Below are positions 6,952 to 14,127 of a DNA stretch of 64,000 nucleotides, piece after piece. Source of the stretch: a virus; IMG/VR virus record IMGVR_UViG_3300017963_000208, positions 1 through 64,000 of that record. The stretch is one strand, 5' to 3'. The notes under the pieces are model-generated. The model was not told the DNA's origin. It did not search any database and worked only from the letters and a program-made list of their open reading frames with translations. Both the position numbers and the translations under genes were made by a program. How positions within the stretch are numbered: position 1 is the first letter of the stretch; each line of letters begins with the position of its first letter.

Positions 6952-7162
6952 TGTTTTTCCTCCACCCTTTTGGAATTTTTCTAGAAGTTTTATCTCTGTT
7001 ATTGTATAGAGAGATAGGGAATAAAATCAACGTCATAAAAAATCCAGCAATTATTTGGCGAGTATAATACCAATCTAACATCCTATTCCACTTAGGAATG
7101 GACAGCCCCAACCAAGCCCCGAAACCTACCAACAACCAACTAATTAACAGTAACTTAACCAT
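6941..7162 (-). CDS. Small protein with two membrane segments
   Basis: 73 aa. Hydrophobic helices lie at residues about 3-21 (LLLISWLLVGFGAWLGLSI) and 37-54 (IIAGFFMTLILFPISLY), joined by a short aromatic loop; the C-terminus is strongly basic and predicted cytoplasmic. A holin or other membrane-active role is possible, but nothing specific supports it here. Confidence 0.65.
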   Translation of the reverse strand: MVKLLLISWLLVGFGAWLGLSIPKWNRMLDWYYTRQIIAGFFMTLILFPISLYNNRDKTSRKIPKGWRKNNGN

Positions 7163-7370
7163 TTTTCCTCCCCTTCATATAACTTATTGTTTCTAAACGT
7201 AATTCATCCTCAAGGAAAAATAGTGAACAGTCCTCTAAGTAATACATATTAAAAGGTTTTCCAACTCTTTTGGATGATCTCTCTAACACAACCCCACGTA
7301 CAACTATGCCCTTATATTTCTCTTTGGCAATAACCTTATCACCTATTTTAAATTTATACTTATTTTTCAC
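7155..7370 (-). CDS. KOW/SH3-like small protein with YMK tail
   Basis: 71 aa, GTG start overlapping the end of the upstream paralogue. KYKFKIGDKVIAK has GD at 10-11, and GVVLERS is a second strand. The final strand FLEDEL runs straight into the tail RLETISYMKGRKNG. This is one of the cleanest family members and shows how the tail follows the last beta strand. Confidence 0.7.
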   Translation of the reverse strand: MKNKYKFKIGDKVIAKEKYKGIVVRGVVLERSSKRVGKPFNMYYLEDCSLFFLEDELRLETISYMKGRKNG

Positions 7371-7596
7371 GAATTGTATCCTTTTTATGTTTCAGAGTGG
7401 TAATAATATCTAATCCTGTTATTTCTCCCGGAAGCATTTTAATAGGGCTTGTCCAATGTTGCTTCTCTGGCAAAAACACACTGACCCTGTAAAATACTGT
7501 GTACTCACCGTGTTCTACCCCAGTAATATAGCCACTGAAGGTGTCACCGTACTTCACTATCACAAAATCCCCTTGTTTATATTCAGATTTAGTCAT
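7360..7596 (-). CDS. KOW/SH3-like small protein, tail variant TLK
   Basis: 78 aa. SEYKQGDFVIVKYGD has GD at 9-10. The tail reads GLDIITTLKHKKDTIREK, so the otherwise fixed methionine is leucine. This argues that the conserved Met is kept for its side chain, not as a start codon. It is the most upstream well-supported gene of the left cluster. Confidence 0.7.
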   Translation of the reverse strand: MTKSEYKQGDFVIVKYGDTFSGYITGVEHGEYTVFYRVSVFLPEKQHWTSPIKMLPGEITGLDIITTLKHKKDTIREK

Positions 7597-7690
7597 GGTT
7601 AGTTGTGCCTTTCATATCTTGTACCACCCTTTTTCCACGATTTAGGCCCTTTTTAGTCCTGTGTTTTTCATTGCTTTCTCCGCCGGCCAT
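7589..7690 (-). CDS. Possible 33-residue ORF ending in a VVQDMKG motif
   Basis: A 33-codon frame, very basic in its N-terminal two thirds, ends KRVVQDMKGTTNHD and overlaps the start of the next gene. The end resembles the family tail without any KOW domain. No SD is seen before the ATG at 7690, so this may be chance or the remnant of a family member. Confidence 0.25.
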   Translation of the reverse strand: MAGGESNEKHRTKKGLNRGKRVVQDMKGTTNHD

Positions 7691-7935
7691 ATATGACCAT
7701 ACGTGACCATATATGGTAGGTATGCCACTATATATGACATGACACTATACCTGCAAGCGCCATGCCAACCTAAGCCGGCTTGCATAAAGCGTGCCAAAGC
7801 TAGAGCTCTTGCAAGGTCCGTGCCAAGGTCAACCTAATGGCCTAACACTAAACCGCTAGGCCTAACCCTACCCTAACACGGTAACACGTACCCTTGCCAC
7901 TCCCTATAAATAATTATATAGGGGAATTTTACCCC
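7684..7935. repeat. Non-coding segment with palindromes and three 16-bp elements
   Basis: No convincing gene. It contains a 9-bp inverted repeat around 7687-7716 (CCATATATG...CATATATGG), three copies of TGCAW-N6-TGCCA at 7752-7767, 7781-7796 and 7810-7825, and CCCTATA...TATAGGG around 7902-7923. The same 16-bp element recurs four times at 11.6-12.1 kb. An operator array or replication origin are both possible. Confidence 0.6.
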
Positions 7936-7964
7936 TTGCAATTGTCAATAAATAGTGTTATGAT
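7936..7964 (+). promoter_or_regulatory. Promoter for the ArdC operon
   Basis: TTGCAA (7936-7941), 17 bases, TATGAT (7959-7964), about 40 bases before the ArdC start, which has GAAAGGGG as SD. Confidence 0.65.
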
Positions 7965-8003
7965 CAAAAGACACAAGCAAAAGACTAATGAAAGGGGTAA
8001 GTT

Positions 8004-8882
8004 ATGAGCCAGAAAGTTTTTGAAATCGTAACCAATAGGATAATTGACCAATTAGAACAAGGGGTTATACCATGGCGCAAGCCTTGGAAAAATTCCCGCC
8101 CACCGTGTAACCTGCTTTCTGGCAAGCCTTACAGGGGCATTAATGCCCTTGTATGCTTTCTAACTACCTTTAAAGAGGGGTTTAGTTCACCATTTTGGTT
8201 GACGTTTAAACAAGCCAAGCGGTTAGGCGGTAGTGTCAAGAAAGGCGAAAAGGGCACTCCTATTGTATTCTGGAAGTGGATCAACGGCACTGATAAGGAT
8301 ACAGGCAGGGAAAAAACCTTTCCTTGTGTCCGATATTATACCGCTTTTAACCTGGATCAATGCGAAAACATACCAGAAAGCAAAATTCCACAAGACAAAG
8401 GCCTTGATTTCAAACCGATTGAACAGGCGGAAAAACTTGTTTCAGAATGGTTAGGCAAGCCTGAAATCAGGCATAGCGGCAATATGGCCTGTTATTCCCC
8501 CGCGCTAGATTTCATTAACCTACCGGACCCTAACCGCTTTAAATCGGTTGAGGGGTATTATTCCACCTTGTTTCACGAATTGACGCATAGCACTGGCCAC
8601 CCTAACCGCTTAGGTAGGTTTGAACAAAACGCGGTTAATGGTTTTGGCTCTGATAGCTATAGCAAAGAGGAGCTGATAGCAGAAATTGGCGCGGCTCTGT
8701 TATGTATGCAATGCGGAATTGATAGCGCGGACCTACACCAAAACCAAGCGGCTTACGTGCAAAACTGGTTAAGGGCTCTTAAAGATGATAGGCGCTTGCT
8801 AGTCAATGCGGGACAAGCGGCACAAAAAGCGGTTGACCTTATCAACGGCACCAAACATAAGAAAGGGCCTAGCAATGAATAA
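8004..8882 (+). CDS. ardC: ArdC-like antirestriction protein
   Basis: 292 aa. The N-terminal half has the ArdC N-domain signature: IIDQLEQGVIPWRKPW, GKPYRGINALV and KQAKRLGGSVKKGEKG, an ssDNA-binding fold. The C-terminal half carries the zincin motif HELTH at residues 191-195 (HELTHSTGH) and EELIAEIGAALLC further on, as in ArdC proteins of plasmids and phages. ArdC of plasmids protects incoming DNA from type I restriction; that role is transferred by family here. It is the first gene of a four-gene rightward operon with its own promoter. Codon use (AGC, GCG, GGC) differs from the AGA/GGA-rich neighbours, suggesting acquisition from elsewhere. Confidence 0.9.
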   Translation: MSQKVFEIVTNRIIDQLEQGVIPWRKPWKNSRPPCNLLSGKPYRGINALVCFLTTFKEGFSSPFWLTFKQAKRLGGSVKKGEKGTPIVFWKWINGTDKDTGREKTFPCVRYYTAFNLDQCENIPESKIPQDKGLDFKPIEQAEKLVSEWLGKPEIRHSGNMACYSPALDFINLPDPNRFKSVEGYYSTLFHELTHSTGHPNRLGRFEQNAVNGFGSDSYSKEELIAEIGAALLCMQCGIDSADLHQNQAAYVQNWLRALKDDRRLLVNAGQAAQKAVDLINGTKHKKGPSNE

Positions 8883-9066
8883 AGATAGCTGGATCGAGGC
8901 AAGGGAAAATCTACTAATGGAAAGGGTTAACTCTTTAGAGGCAAAGCTAAACCGTTGTCTTGAACAATGGGAAATTGACGCTATAGAGGATAGCCTAACC
9001 GAAAACGATATAGTTAACGAGTATAGCGCCATGGTTGATTATACTTTTGAACTATTGAGGGGGTAA
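8875..9066 (+). CDS. Small helical protein of the ArdC operon
   Basis: 63 aa from the ATG at 8875, which overlaps the end of ardC by eight bases and has GAAAGGG upstream; a longer frame back to 8806 lies inside ardC and is not preferred. The sequence is Glu-rich helix (ARENLLMERVNSLEAKLNR), probably a coiled coil. No family known. Confidence 0.6.
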   Translation: MNKDSWIEARENLLMERVNSLEAKLNRCLEQWEIDAIEDSLTENDIVNEYSAMVDYTFELLRG

Positions 9067-9068
9067 CA

Positions 9069-9800
9069 ATGATTAAACTAAGCCACAATAACAAAAAGGT
9101 TAGTAAGTTAGACGCGGTTAGTTTTGGTATTCAGGCCTTTGCTATCCCCTTTGATATCCTGAAAATGTTTATCAACCGCTTGCCTATTGATACCGAGGCA
9201 AAGCTAGGGGCCTTTGAAAACGTCCACCTTGAGACAAAGCAAAAGACCATTGACAATCAAACCCATTGCCTAACTTGCCCTAGTGCGGGCGCTTGCGGCT
9301 CTGTATGCTATGCCTTGCAAGGGTCCTATAGGTGGAATGTAGTTAAAGCGGCTAGGGCCTGGAATACCGCTTGCACTTTTCTTGATAACTTTGCTTTTCA
9401 TATGACTAAGGCATTGACAAAGGTTAAAAGGCCTATTGTCCGGATACATGATAGCGGCGATTTTTATTCGCTCCGCTACTTCCAGCAATGGGTTAAGGTT
9501 GCAAAGGCCTTGCCGCAAAAGACGTTCTATGCCTATACCAAAAGCCTAATATTTGTCGATTTCAATGCTTTGCCTGATAACTTCAAACTGGTACAATCCC
9601 AAGGGGGAAAACATGACCACTTGTTAAACCCCCTAAAGCCTATAGCGCGTATATTTGAAAGCAGGGAGGCCCTAGAAAAAGCTGGTTTCACCTATGGCAA
9701 TGAAAATGATCTACCAGCAATTCAGGGGGTAAAGCGTATAGGCCTAGTGTACCACGGCACCAAAAAACTAACAGACCAACAAAGGCAATATTTCAAATAG
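9069..9800 (+). CDS. Gp88-like conserved phage/plasmid protein
   Basis: 243 aa. Residues about 66-80 read HCLTCPSAGACGSVCYALQG, a cysteine cluster as in the family named after mycobacteriophage gene product 88; RIHDSGDFYS, FYAYTKS and LPDNFKLVQSQGG follow in the family order. The biochemical role is unknown; the cysteines suggest a metal or Fe-S site. It lies two bases after the small helical gene, in the ArdC operon, so a role in DNA entry or plasmid-like functions is possible but inferred. Confidence 0.7.
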   Translation: MIKLSHNNKKVSKLDAVSFGIQAFAIPFDILKMFINRLPIDTEAKLGAFENVHLETKQKTIDNQTHCLTCPSAGACGSVCYALQGSYRWNVVKAARAWNTACTFLDNFAFHMTKALTKVKRPIVRIHDSGDFYSLRYFQQWVKVAKALPQKTFYAYTKSLIFVDFNALPDNFKLVQSQGGKHDHLLNPLKPIARIFESREALEKAGFTYGNENDLPAIQGVKRIGLVYHGTKKLTDQQRQYFK

Positions 9801-9811
9801 GAGTTAACCCC

Positions 9812-10093
9812 ATGAAAAACAAAAAACGCGGACCATATATTGACAACAAAGCAGAGCGGCAAGCTTTCTACCGTGACGCGCAATGGAATAAAAACTATAG
9901 AGAGCAAAACCGTTGCAAGGCTAGTGATAACCAACCTACCGCTTCACCTATGCAAAAACCGCCTATGCCATGTAGTCAATGCGGCGGTAAAGTAGTCAAG
10001 GGCCTGTTTAGGTACGCTTGCCCTACTTGCCACCCTTTCCACTTCCAAAAATGCGGTATATGCGGTGCAAAGCGCCTTTGGTGTTGCTGCTAG
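9812..10093 (+). CDS. Basic zinc-ribbon protein
   Basis: 93 aa. The first half is highly basic and disordered-looking. The second half holds CSQCGGK, ACPTCHPFHF, KCGICGAK and a terminal CCC, that is, at least two zinc knuckles. It is the last gene before the terminator at 10124. Likely a nucleic-acid-binding accessory of the operon; function not known. Confidence 0.65.
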   Translation: MKNKKRGPYIDNKAERQAFYRDAQWNKNYREQNRCKASDNQPTASPMQKPPMPCSQCGGKVVKGLFRYACPTCHPFHFQKCGICGAKRLWCCC

Positions 10094-10123
10094 GCCTTTA
10101 CCCCTTTAGCCTAGTTAGCAGCT

Positions 10124-10162
10124 AAGGCCCCTAGTTATTGCTTGGCTAGGGGCCTTTCTTTA
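10124..10162 (+). terminator. Rho-independent terminator after the ArdC operon
   Basis: AAGGCCCCTAG pairs perfectly with CTAGGGGCCTT across an 11-base loop, followed by TCTTT. It ends the four-gene rightward operon. Confidence 0.9.
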
Positions 10163-10298
10163 TGATTTCAACCACTTAAATGTTGCTCAGATTGCTTTCT
10201 AAGGGCCTTAAATGGTCTTAGGTATGCTAGGGTACCAGGGGCCTTGAAAAAATCGCTTACAAGCCAAAATAGAGAGCCATAGGACTAGCGGCAAGGCA

Positions 10299-10335
10299 AA
10301 GGAAAGGGGGTTAAGCATTGCACCTAACCCCCTAG
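10299..10335 (-). terminator. Rho-independent terminator for the leftward mini-operon
   Basis: On the minus strand AGGGGGTTA pairs with TAACCCCCT, followed by TTCCTTT. It closes the two small minus-strand genes. Between 10163 and 10298 I see no gene, only facing terminator space. Confidence 0.85.
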
Positions 10336-10356
10336 TGTAAAGCAAAGCGGCTAAGG

Positions 10357-10458
10357 CTAATAACCAGCCTTGACTATACGCTTTGCCCTAGTCAAATTGT
10401 TGCGGCGTAGCCTGATAACCACTAGCCAATGTTTCAACCTATCAATCAACCTTTGCAT
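10357..10458 (-). CDS. 33-residue basic peptide
   Basis: A frame of 33 codons starting at an ATG nine bases after the stop of the gene upstream, with GGGGGAAA as SD. The peptide is amphipathic and basic (LIDRLKHWLVVIRLRRNN). It is enclosed by a promoter at 10662 and a terminator at 10299, which supports it being expressed. Confidence 0.5.
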   Translation of the reverse strand: MQRLIDRLKHWLVVIRLRRNNLTRAKRIVKAGY

Positions 10459-10467
10459 GGTTTCCCC

Positions 10468-10629
10468 CTAGTCCTGCCTTACGATAACCCTACGCTTGCC
10501 ATTGATAGTCACGATATCAAGGCGCTTGCTAGGCTTGTTTGACTGGTTATCGCTTGCCTTGTCTTTGTCTTGTTTCCTGATAACCTTCGCTTTGTCGCTG
10601 GTTATGATTATTAGGCCTTGTTTGCTCAT
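10468..10629 (-). CDS. 53-residue basic protein, unknown
   Basis: Starts at the ATG at 10629 with AAAGGGG seven bases upstream, the same SD as ardC. It has a short hydrophobic strand (GLIIITSD), a Lys/Asp-rich middle and a second strand pair DIVTINGKRRVIVRQD, a likely small beta fold. It is the first gene behind the minus-strand promoter at 10662-10689. Confidence 0.6.
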   Translation of the reverse strand: MSKQGLIIITSDKAKVIRKQDKDKASDNQSNKPSKRLDIVTINGKRRVIVRQD

Positions 10630-10661
10630 TGTCTAACCCCTTTGTTTGTCGGTATACTTCG

Positions 10662-10689
10662 ATCATACCAGAAAAAGGGAAAATGTCAA
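10662..10689 (-). promoter_or_regulatory. Strong leftward sigma70-type promoter
   Basis: Minus strand TTGACA (10689-10684), 16 bases, TATGAT (10667-10662) preceded by TGG. It is divergent from, and ten bases apart from, the 18-bp box of the HNH gene. Confidence 0.75.
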
Positions 10690-10698
10690 TAAAAACTA

Positions 10699-10728
10699 TT
10701 TAACTATGTATAAGTAGCCACCTATAAT
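10699..10728 (+). promoter_or_regulatory. 18-bp box, copy 1, before the HNH gene
   Basis: TTTAACTATGTATAAGTA (10699-10716), six bases, TATAAT (10723-10728). TTAACT and TATAAT are 17 bases apart, a possible -35/-10, but the whole spacer is conserved too. If TATAAT were the -10, the start site would fall after the SD, so TATAAG inside the box may be the true -10. Confidence 0.6.
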
Positions 10729-10742
10729 AGGGAGTAAAAAAC

Positions 10743-11231
10743 ATGAGTGAAAATAAACTAGAGAAAATCAGGCAACATATTGAAAACACAGTGGGCTTGC
10801 ATAAATTTCTTGATAATTTCTTAGCCAATTTCAAGCGGGAATGTAAAAGAGAAGAAAGAGAGCGCAATAAGTGGCTGAAAAAACAAAGCAGCAAGCCGCA
10901 AAAGCCTTGGACTGGAAAGGCCTTTCAAGCTAGGTTTACCTATGCCAAAAAACAAGCTAGGGAGAGAAGCATTAAATGGACCTTAACAGATAAACAGTAT
11001 TATCAATTGGTTGAAAAGGCTTTATGTTCCTATTGCGGTTACCCCTTAGCAGGTAAAGGAGTGGAATTAGATCGAATAAATAGCAAAGGCATATATGAAA
11101 CAAACAACGTAACCCCCTGTTGTGGTCTATGTAACATGACTAAGGCGCGGGATAAATTTAGTTATAGAGAGATGTTAGACCATATAGGTCCATCCATATC
11201 GAAAGTCAAATACCTACGTGATAAAAAATAG
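10743..11231 (+). CDS. HNH endonuclease
   Basis: 162 aa. The first 85 residues are basic helix; the nuclease core follows: LCSYCGYPL (zinc knuckle, about residue 95), ELDRINSKGIYETNNVTP (the beta-beta part, with Asp-Arg where many have DH) and CCGLCNMTK (about residue 125). This arrangement matches phage HNH proteins with a structural CxxC pair. It may be free-standing or packaging-linked; since it is far from the terminase, a homing or host-DNA role is more likely, by inference. Confidence 0.85.
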   Translation: MSENKLEKIRQHIENTVGLHKFLDNFLANFKRECKREERERNKWLKKQSSKPQKPWTGKAFQARFTYAKKQARERSIKWTLTDKQYYQLVEKALCSYCGYPLAGKGVELDRINSKGIYETNNVTPCCGLCNMTKARDKFSYREMLDHIGPSISKVKYLRDKK

Positions 11232-11329
11232 TCAAATGAACATTTTGCCCTATTTCCATTAATCTAATAATATCCACAACATACCTACAATACAAAATAC
11301 CCGTGTAATCTACCTACTTAGTGAATATT

Positions 11330-11353
11330 AAAGGGAAATTTAGTTTTCCCTTT
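11330..11353. terminator. Hairpin with AT tails after the HNH gene
   Basis: AAAGGGAAA pairs with TTTTCCCTTT across a short loop. On the plus strand it is followed by CGAG, on the minus strand by TTTAATATT, so it may terminate in either direction but is not a textbook terminator for the HNH gene. Confidence 0.5.
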
Positions 11354-12313
11354 CGAGAGCTCGTCTATGGCATAAAATGCGTTAACTTTTGCCGGCAACG
11401 GCCGGCCAATTAAGGGGCTTTATTCCAGGCGGGACAAGCAAAGGCCTAGCAGGTAGATCAAACCCCCCTTACAAGCCAAATAAGAGCCCTATAGGTATAC
11501 ATATAGAGCCCTATACAGGCCTAGTTAGTTATTGGGTTACATACAGATAAGGTTAGGTGGTTAGTTATTGGGGTAGTAGGGTGGAAATACGGGTTGCAAG
11601 ACCCATGCCAACTCTCTATATATCTCAGAATAATTATACCCCTTACCCTATATATACCCCTATATAGGTATATATTGACTACCCTATATGACACTATATG
11701 GCTATCAGTGCTATTAGCCCGCCCCTGCAAGACCTATACCACCATATACGTAACTATAGTTACTAATATATACCCATATATTAATAAATCAGTGTATTTA
11801 TAACTATTGATTATTATGTGATTAAATGCTGGTACTCCACCGATAGAGTAAGCAAGATATATACCAACATAATGGCATAGATATTGAATGGCTATGCAAC
11901 CTTTGTGCCAGAGCTCGCGGGCCTAGATAGAGAACTATAGTTACCCAATGCAATTAATATACCAATGTAGTTATATAGAATGGTACATATATTGCAATAA
12001 ATTAAAATGACCATATATGGATATACATGTATATAGGGGTATGGTAATGTAAAGGGGTACGGTGCTATATGCAAAGACCGTGCCATGGCTCCATCCGGTA
12101 AATCACACACAAACCTAATTTAACCAACTGAACAAATATTCATACTCTATATGGGTCATAAAATAACCCAATTAAGGAATCTATTTGGGTCATTGAGAGA
12201 AGTACCAAAAACCGAGGGGAACAAATATTCAAACCCAGTAAAAATAATCATGAAGAAAAACCCAATGATTTCAAGACTAGGTTAAAACTAGAGTGCTTTT
12301 CGTATAATTATTA
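11354..12313. repeat. Long non-coding AT-rich region with four 16-bp elements and palindromes
   Basis: About 1 kb without a believable gene; short frames here have biased repetitive translations and no SD. It holds TGCAA-N6-TGCCA elements at 11595-11610, 11726-11741 (one mismatch), 11895-11910 and 12070-12085. There is a perfect 14-bp palindrome GTAACTATAGTTAC at 11750-11763 with its core repeated at 11933-11942. TGACCATATATGG near 12010 is shared with the region at 7.7 kb, and a 13-bp direct repeat GAACAAATATTCA lies at 12130 and 12219. A possible TTGCAA-17-TATATA promoter lies at 11594-11622. Confidence 0.6.
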
Positions 12314-12343
12314 TTTAACTATGTATAAGTACGCTACTATAAG
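12314..12343 (+). promoter_or_regulatory. 18-bp box, copy 2, before the right small-gene cluster
   Basis: TTTAACTATGTATAAGTA (12314-12331), six bases, TATAAG (12338-12343), followed by AGAGGGGG and the first gene at 12364. The box is identical to copies 1 and 3. Confidence 0.65.
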
Positions 12344-12363
12344 TAGAGGGGGAAAATAAGAAC

Positions 12364-12651
12364 ATGAGAGACTTAATAGATAAAGCTGACCATATATTGA
12401 GAAATAGTCATAGATTTAACGTGGGAGATAAGGTTAAATTTAGAATATCAGATGAAGCTGGAGCTAGAATAGTAAGGGGCAAAGTGCGGCGTGTAGAGAT
12501 AAATTATTTGTGGTCTGGTGTCTATGAAATAGAATTAGATAACCCCTGGGATAAGATATACAAGGACGAGGCTCCTAGAAATACTATGATGATAAGAGAG
12601 GACGTACTCACATTGGATACTTTAGACTATATGAGAAAGAATAAGAAATGA
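12364..12651 (+). CDS. KOW/SH3-like small protein with YMR tail
   Basis: 95 aa, the first gene of the right cluster. A short helix (LIDKADHILRN) precedes RFNVGDKVKFRI (GD at 21-22). Strands around GKVRRVEINYLWSGVYEIEL follow, then VLTLDTLDYMRKNKK ends the protein. The next gene starts inside its stop as ATGA. Confidence 0.75.
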   Translation: MRDLIDKADHILRNSHRFNVGDKVKFRISDEAGARIVRGKVRRVEINYLWSGVYEIELDNPWDKIYKDEAPRNTMMIREDVLTLDTLDYMRKNKK

Positions 12652-12848
12652 GATTCGAGGTCGGGGATAAGATCAAATTCAAGTGGGGTAAAGGCCATAT
12701 GGTTGGTACCCTATCTAAGTATATAGGTGAAGACTACTGGTGGGTGTTATTTACAGATGGGTGTTTTGACAGGTGTATAGAGATGAGAGGCTACATGTTC
12801 TCCCACGCCAACCCAGTGACTTATATGAGACGTAAGAGGGAAGGATGA
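12648..12848 (+). CDS. KOW/SH3-like small protein with YMR tail
   Basis: 66 aa, the shortest member. MRFEVGDKIKFKW has GD at 6-7; GTLSKYIGEDYWWVLFTDG forms the strands; the tail SHANPVTYMRRKREG lacks the usual LDT but keeps YM and basic residues. It is coupled to both neighbours by ATGA overlaps. Confidence 0.75.
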   Translation: MRFEVGDKIKFKWGKGHMVGTLSKYIGEDYWWVLFTDGCFDRCIEMRGYMFSHANPVTYMRRKREG

Positions 12849-13129
12849 GTAAATTCGAGCCAGGCGATATAGCTATACATGAGTACCTAAGCATCAGGCA
12901 GAGAGGAGACTTGCCAGATACACTAGAGATACATTGTGAGTGGGTAGCGGATAGAGTAGAGATTATTAAAGAAGCTACGGGGGAGAATCCACACTTAAGT
13001 AACTATTATCGGGATGGCCTTTACTTTGTTTGTAATAAAGACGGAAAGGCTTATATGGTTCCTGTCCAAGAGTTGAGATTGGACGTCGTTAACACTATGA
13101 GACGGAGAAAAGAATCTCGTGAGCAATAA
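12845..13129 (+). CDS. KOW/SH3-like small protein with TMR tail
   Basis: 94 aa. SKFEPGDIAIHEY has GD at 7-8 and an unusually long middle (RQRGDLPDTLEIHCEW...). The tail is VQELRLDVVNTMRRRKESREQ. It ends across the GTG start of the next gene. Confidence 0.7.
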   Translation: MSKFEPGDIAIHEYLSIRQRGDLPDTLEIHCEWVADRVEIIKEATGENPHLSNYYRDGLYFVCNKDGKAYMVPVQELRLDVVNTMRRRKESREQ

Positions 13130-13346
13130 TAAGTATAAGTTAGGTGATAGGGTTAGATTTAATAGTCAGGGGCTTAAAGGAGTAGGGGTAGTGGTGGCTA
13201 TTTCTCAATTTGCTCCAGATTGTTATGTGGTTCAAGGCCCGCCCCGAGCGGGTGGTCGCGGCCTCCGGATAGACTTACACGAGAAAGAAATGGAATACAG
13301 CGTAATTGGATACATGGTAAGGAAGAAGAATGGGCTGGAAACCTAA
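13119..13346 (+). CDS. KOW/SH3-like small protein with YM tail
   Basis: 75 aa, GTG start inside the preceding gene. NKYKLGDRVRFNS has GD at 9-10; VGVVVAISQFAPDCYVVQG gives two strands. The tail EYSVIGYMVRKKNGLET has Val where others have K/R directly after M. Confidence 0.7.
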   Translation: MSNNKYKLGDRVRFNSQGLKGVGVVVAISQFAPDCYVVQGPPRAGGRGLRIDLHEKEMEYSVIGYMVRKKNGLET

Positions 13347-13578
13347 GTTACACCTATTTCAATTAGGAGACAGGGTAAACTTTAGTTACCTAGGTAGAAA
13401 GGTAACGGGGAAGATTATAGGTATAAGGCCCACTAAATCTCCTTATTCTGGATTCCCCTTATTTCAAGAGTATACGGTAGAATTCTCGGATGGCCCCCGC
13501 ATGAATATGTGCTACTGCAAAGAAAGTGACCTTATGCTGGCAGATACTATAGAGTATATGAAAAGGAAGAAACAGTGA
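13330..13578 (+). CDS. KOW/SH3-like small protein with YMK tail
   Basis: 82 aa. LHLFQLGDRVNFSY has GD at 13-14; KVTGKIIGIRPTKSP and YTVEFSDG follow the SH3-like strand order. The tail is LADTIEYMKRKKQ. The start ATG lies 17 bases before the end of the upstream gene. Confidence 0.7.
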   Translation: MGWKPKLHLFQLGDRVNFSYLGRKVTGKIIGIRPTKSPYSGFPLFQEYTVEFSDGPRMNMCYCKESDLMLADTIEYMKRKKQ

Positions 13579-13805
13579 AATATAAGGTAGGAGACAAGAT
13601 TAAGCTGTCTACGGGGTACGAGTTTAACCCCCAGGTTTATATTGGAACGGTGGTCAAGGAGCCTACCAAGAAGAATAATCTATACCTAATAGAGTTCAAG
13701 GCAGACGAAAGAGGGACCCAGAGGATATACCTAACCGCCGAACAAATACAGCCCTTGAATGTGATGACCTATATGAAAAGGCTTAAGAAATCTCAGACTG
13801 ATTAA
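13575..13805 (+). CDS. KOW/SH3-like small protein with YMK tail
   Basis: 76 aa, GTG start overlapping the upstream stop as GTGA; the upstream tail codons AAAAGGAAGAAA serve as SD. KYKVGDKIKLS has GD at 6-7, and YLIEFKADERG is a strand pair. The tail is IQPLNVMTYMKRLKK. About 85 bases without a gene follow before the next SD. Confidence 0.7.
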   Translation: MKYKVGDKIKLSTGYEFNPQVYIGTVVKEPTKKNNLYLIEFKADERGTQRIYLTAEQIQPLNVMTYMKRLKKSQTD

Positions 13806-13890
13806 AATAGTCGGCTCAGAACACTAGAGAGCCATATTTCGACCCTATTTTGGCTTAAAAAGACCTGAGTAATACCGGAGGATACCCCAA

Positions 13891-14127
13891 ATGATTAAGA
13901 AAATCACTAAAATCACAGAAGTCGAAGAAATTCGGACAGTTAGTATTACCTGTGACGTGTGTCAGAAAAAGATTACTCCGGACGATATTTGGGAGTGGCA
14001 AGAGATATATTTCGTGGTTTTCACGGGTGGCTACGGTTCTGTGTTTGGAGACGAGACTAAGGTGAGGTGTGAAATCTGTCAACACTGTCTCAAGAAGCTT
14101 ATAGGACCATATTGCCGCTATGAATAA
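13891..14127 (+). CDS. Small zinc-ribbon protein
   Basis: 78 aa with GGAGG ahead of ATG. CDVCQKK at about residue 21 and CEICQHCLKK at about 57 form a treble-like zinc site, with FTGGYGSVFGDE between them. I have seen this arrangement in phage and bacterial proteins of unknown function. It interrupts the run of KOW genes, as the zinc-ribbon genes do in the left cluster. Confidence 0.65.
   Translation: MIKKITKITEVEEIRTVSITCDVCQKKITPDDIWEWQEIYFVVFTGGYGSVFGDETKVRCEICQHCLKKLIGPYCRYE

Noticed and set aside
8806-8874. Longer start for the small gene after ardC
   Set aside because: It would lie deep inside ardC without an SD; the ATG at 8875 has GAAAGGG and the usual short overlap.
11521-12110. 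Short frames on both strands in the AT-rich non-coding region
   Set aside because: Repetitive Tyr/Ile/Pro translations from ATAT-rich DNA, no SD, and they overlap the repeated elements.
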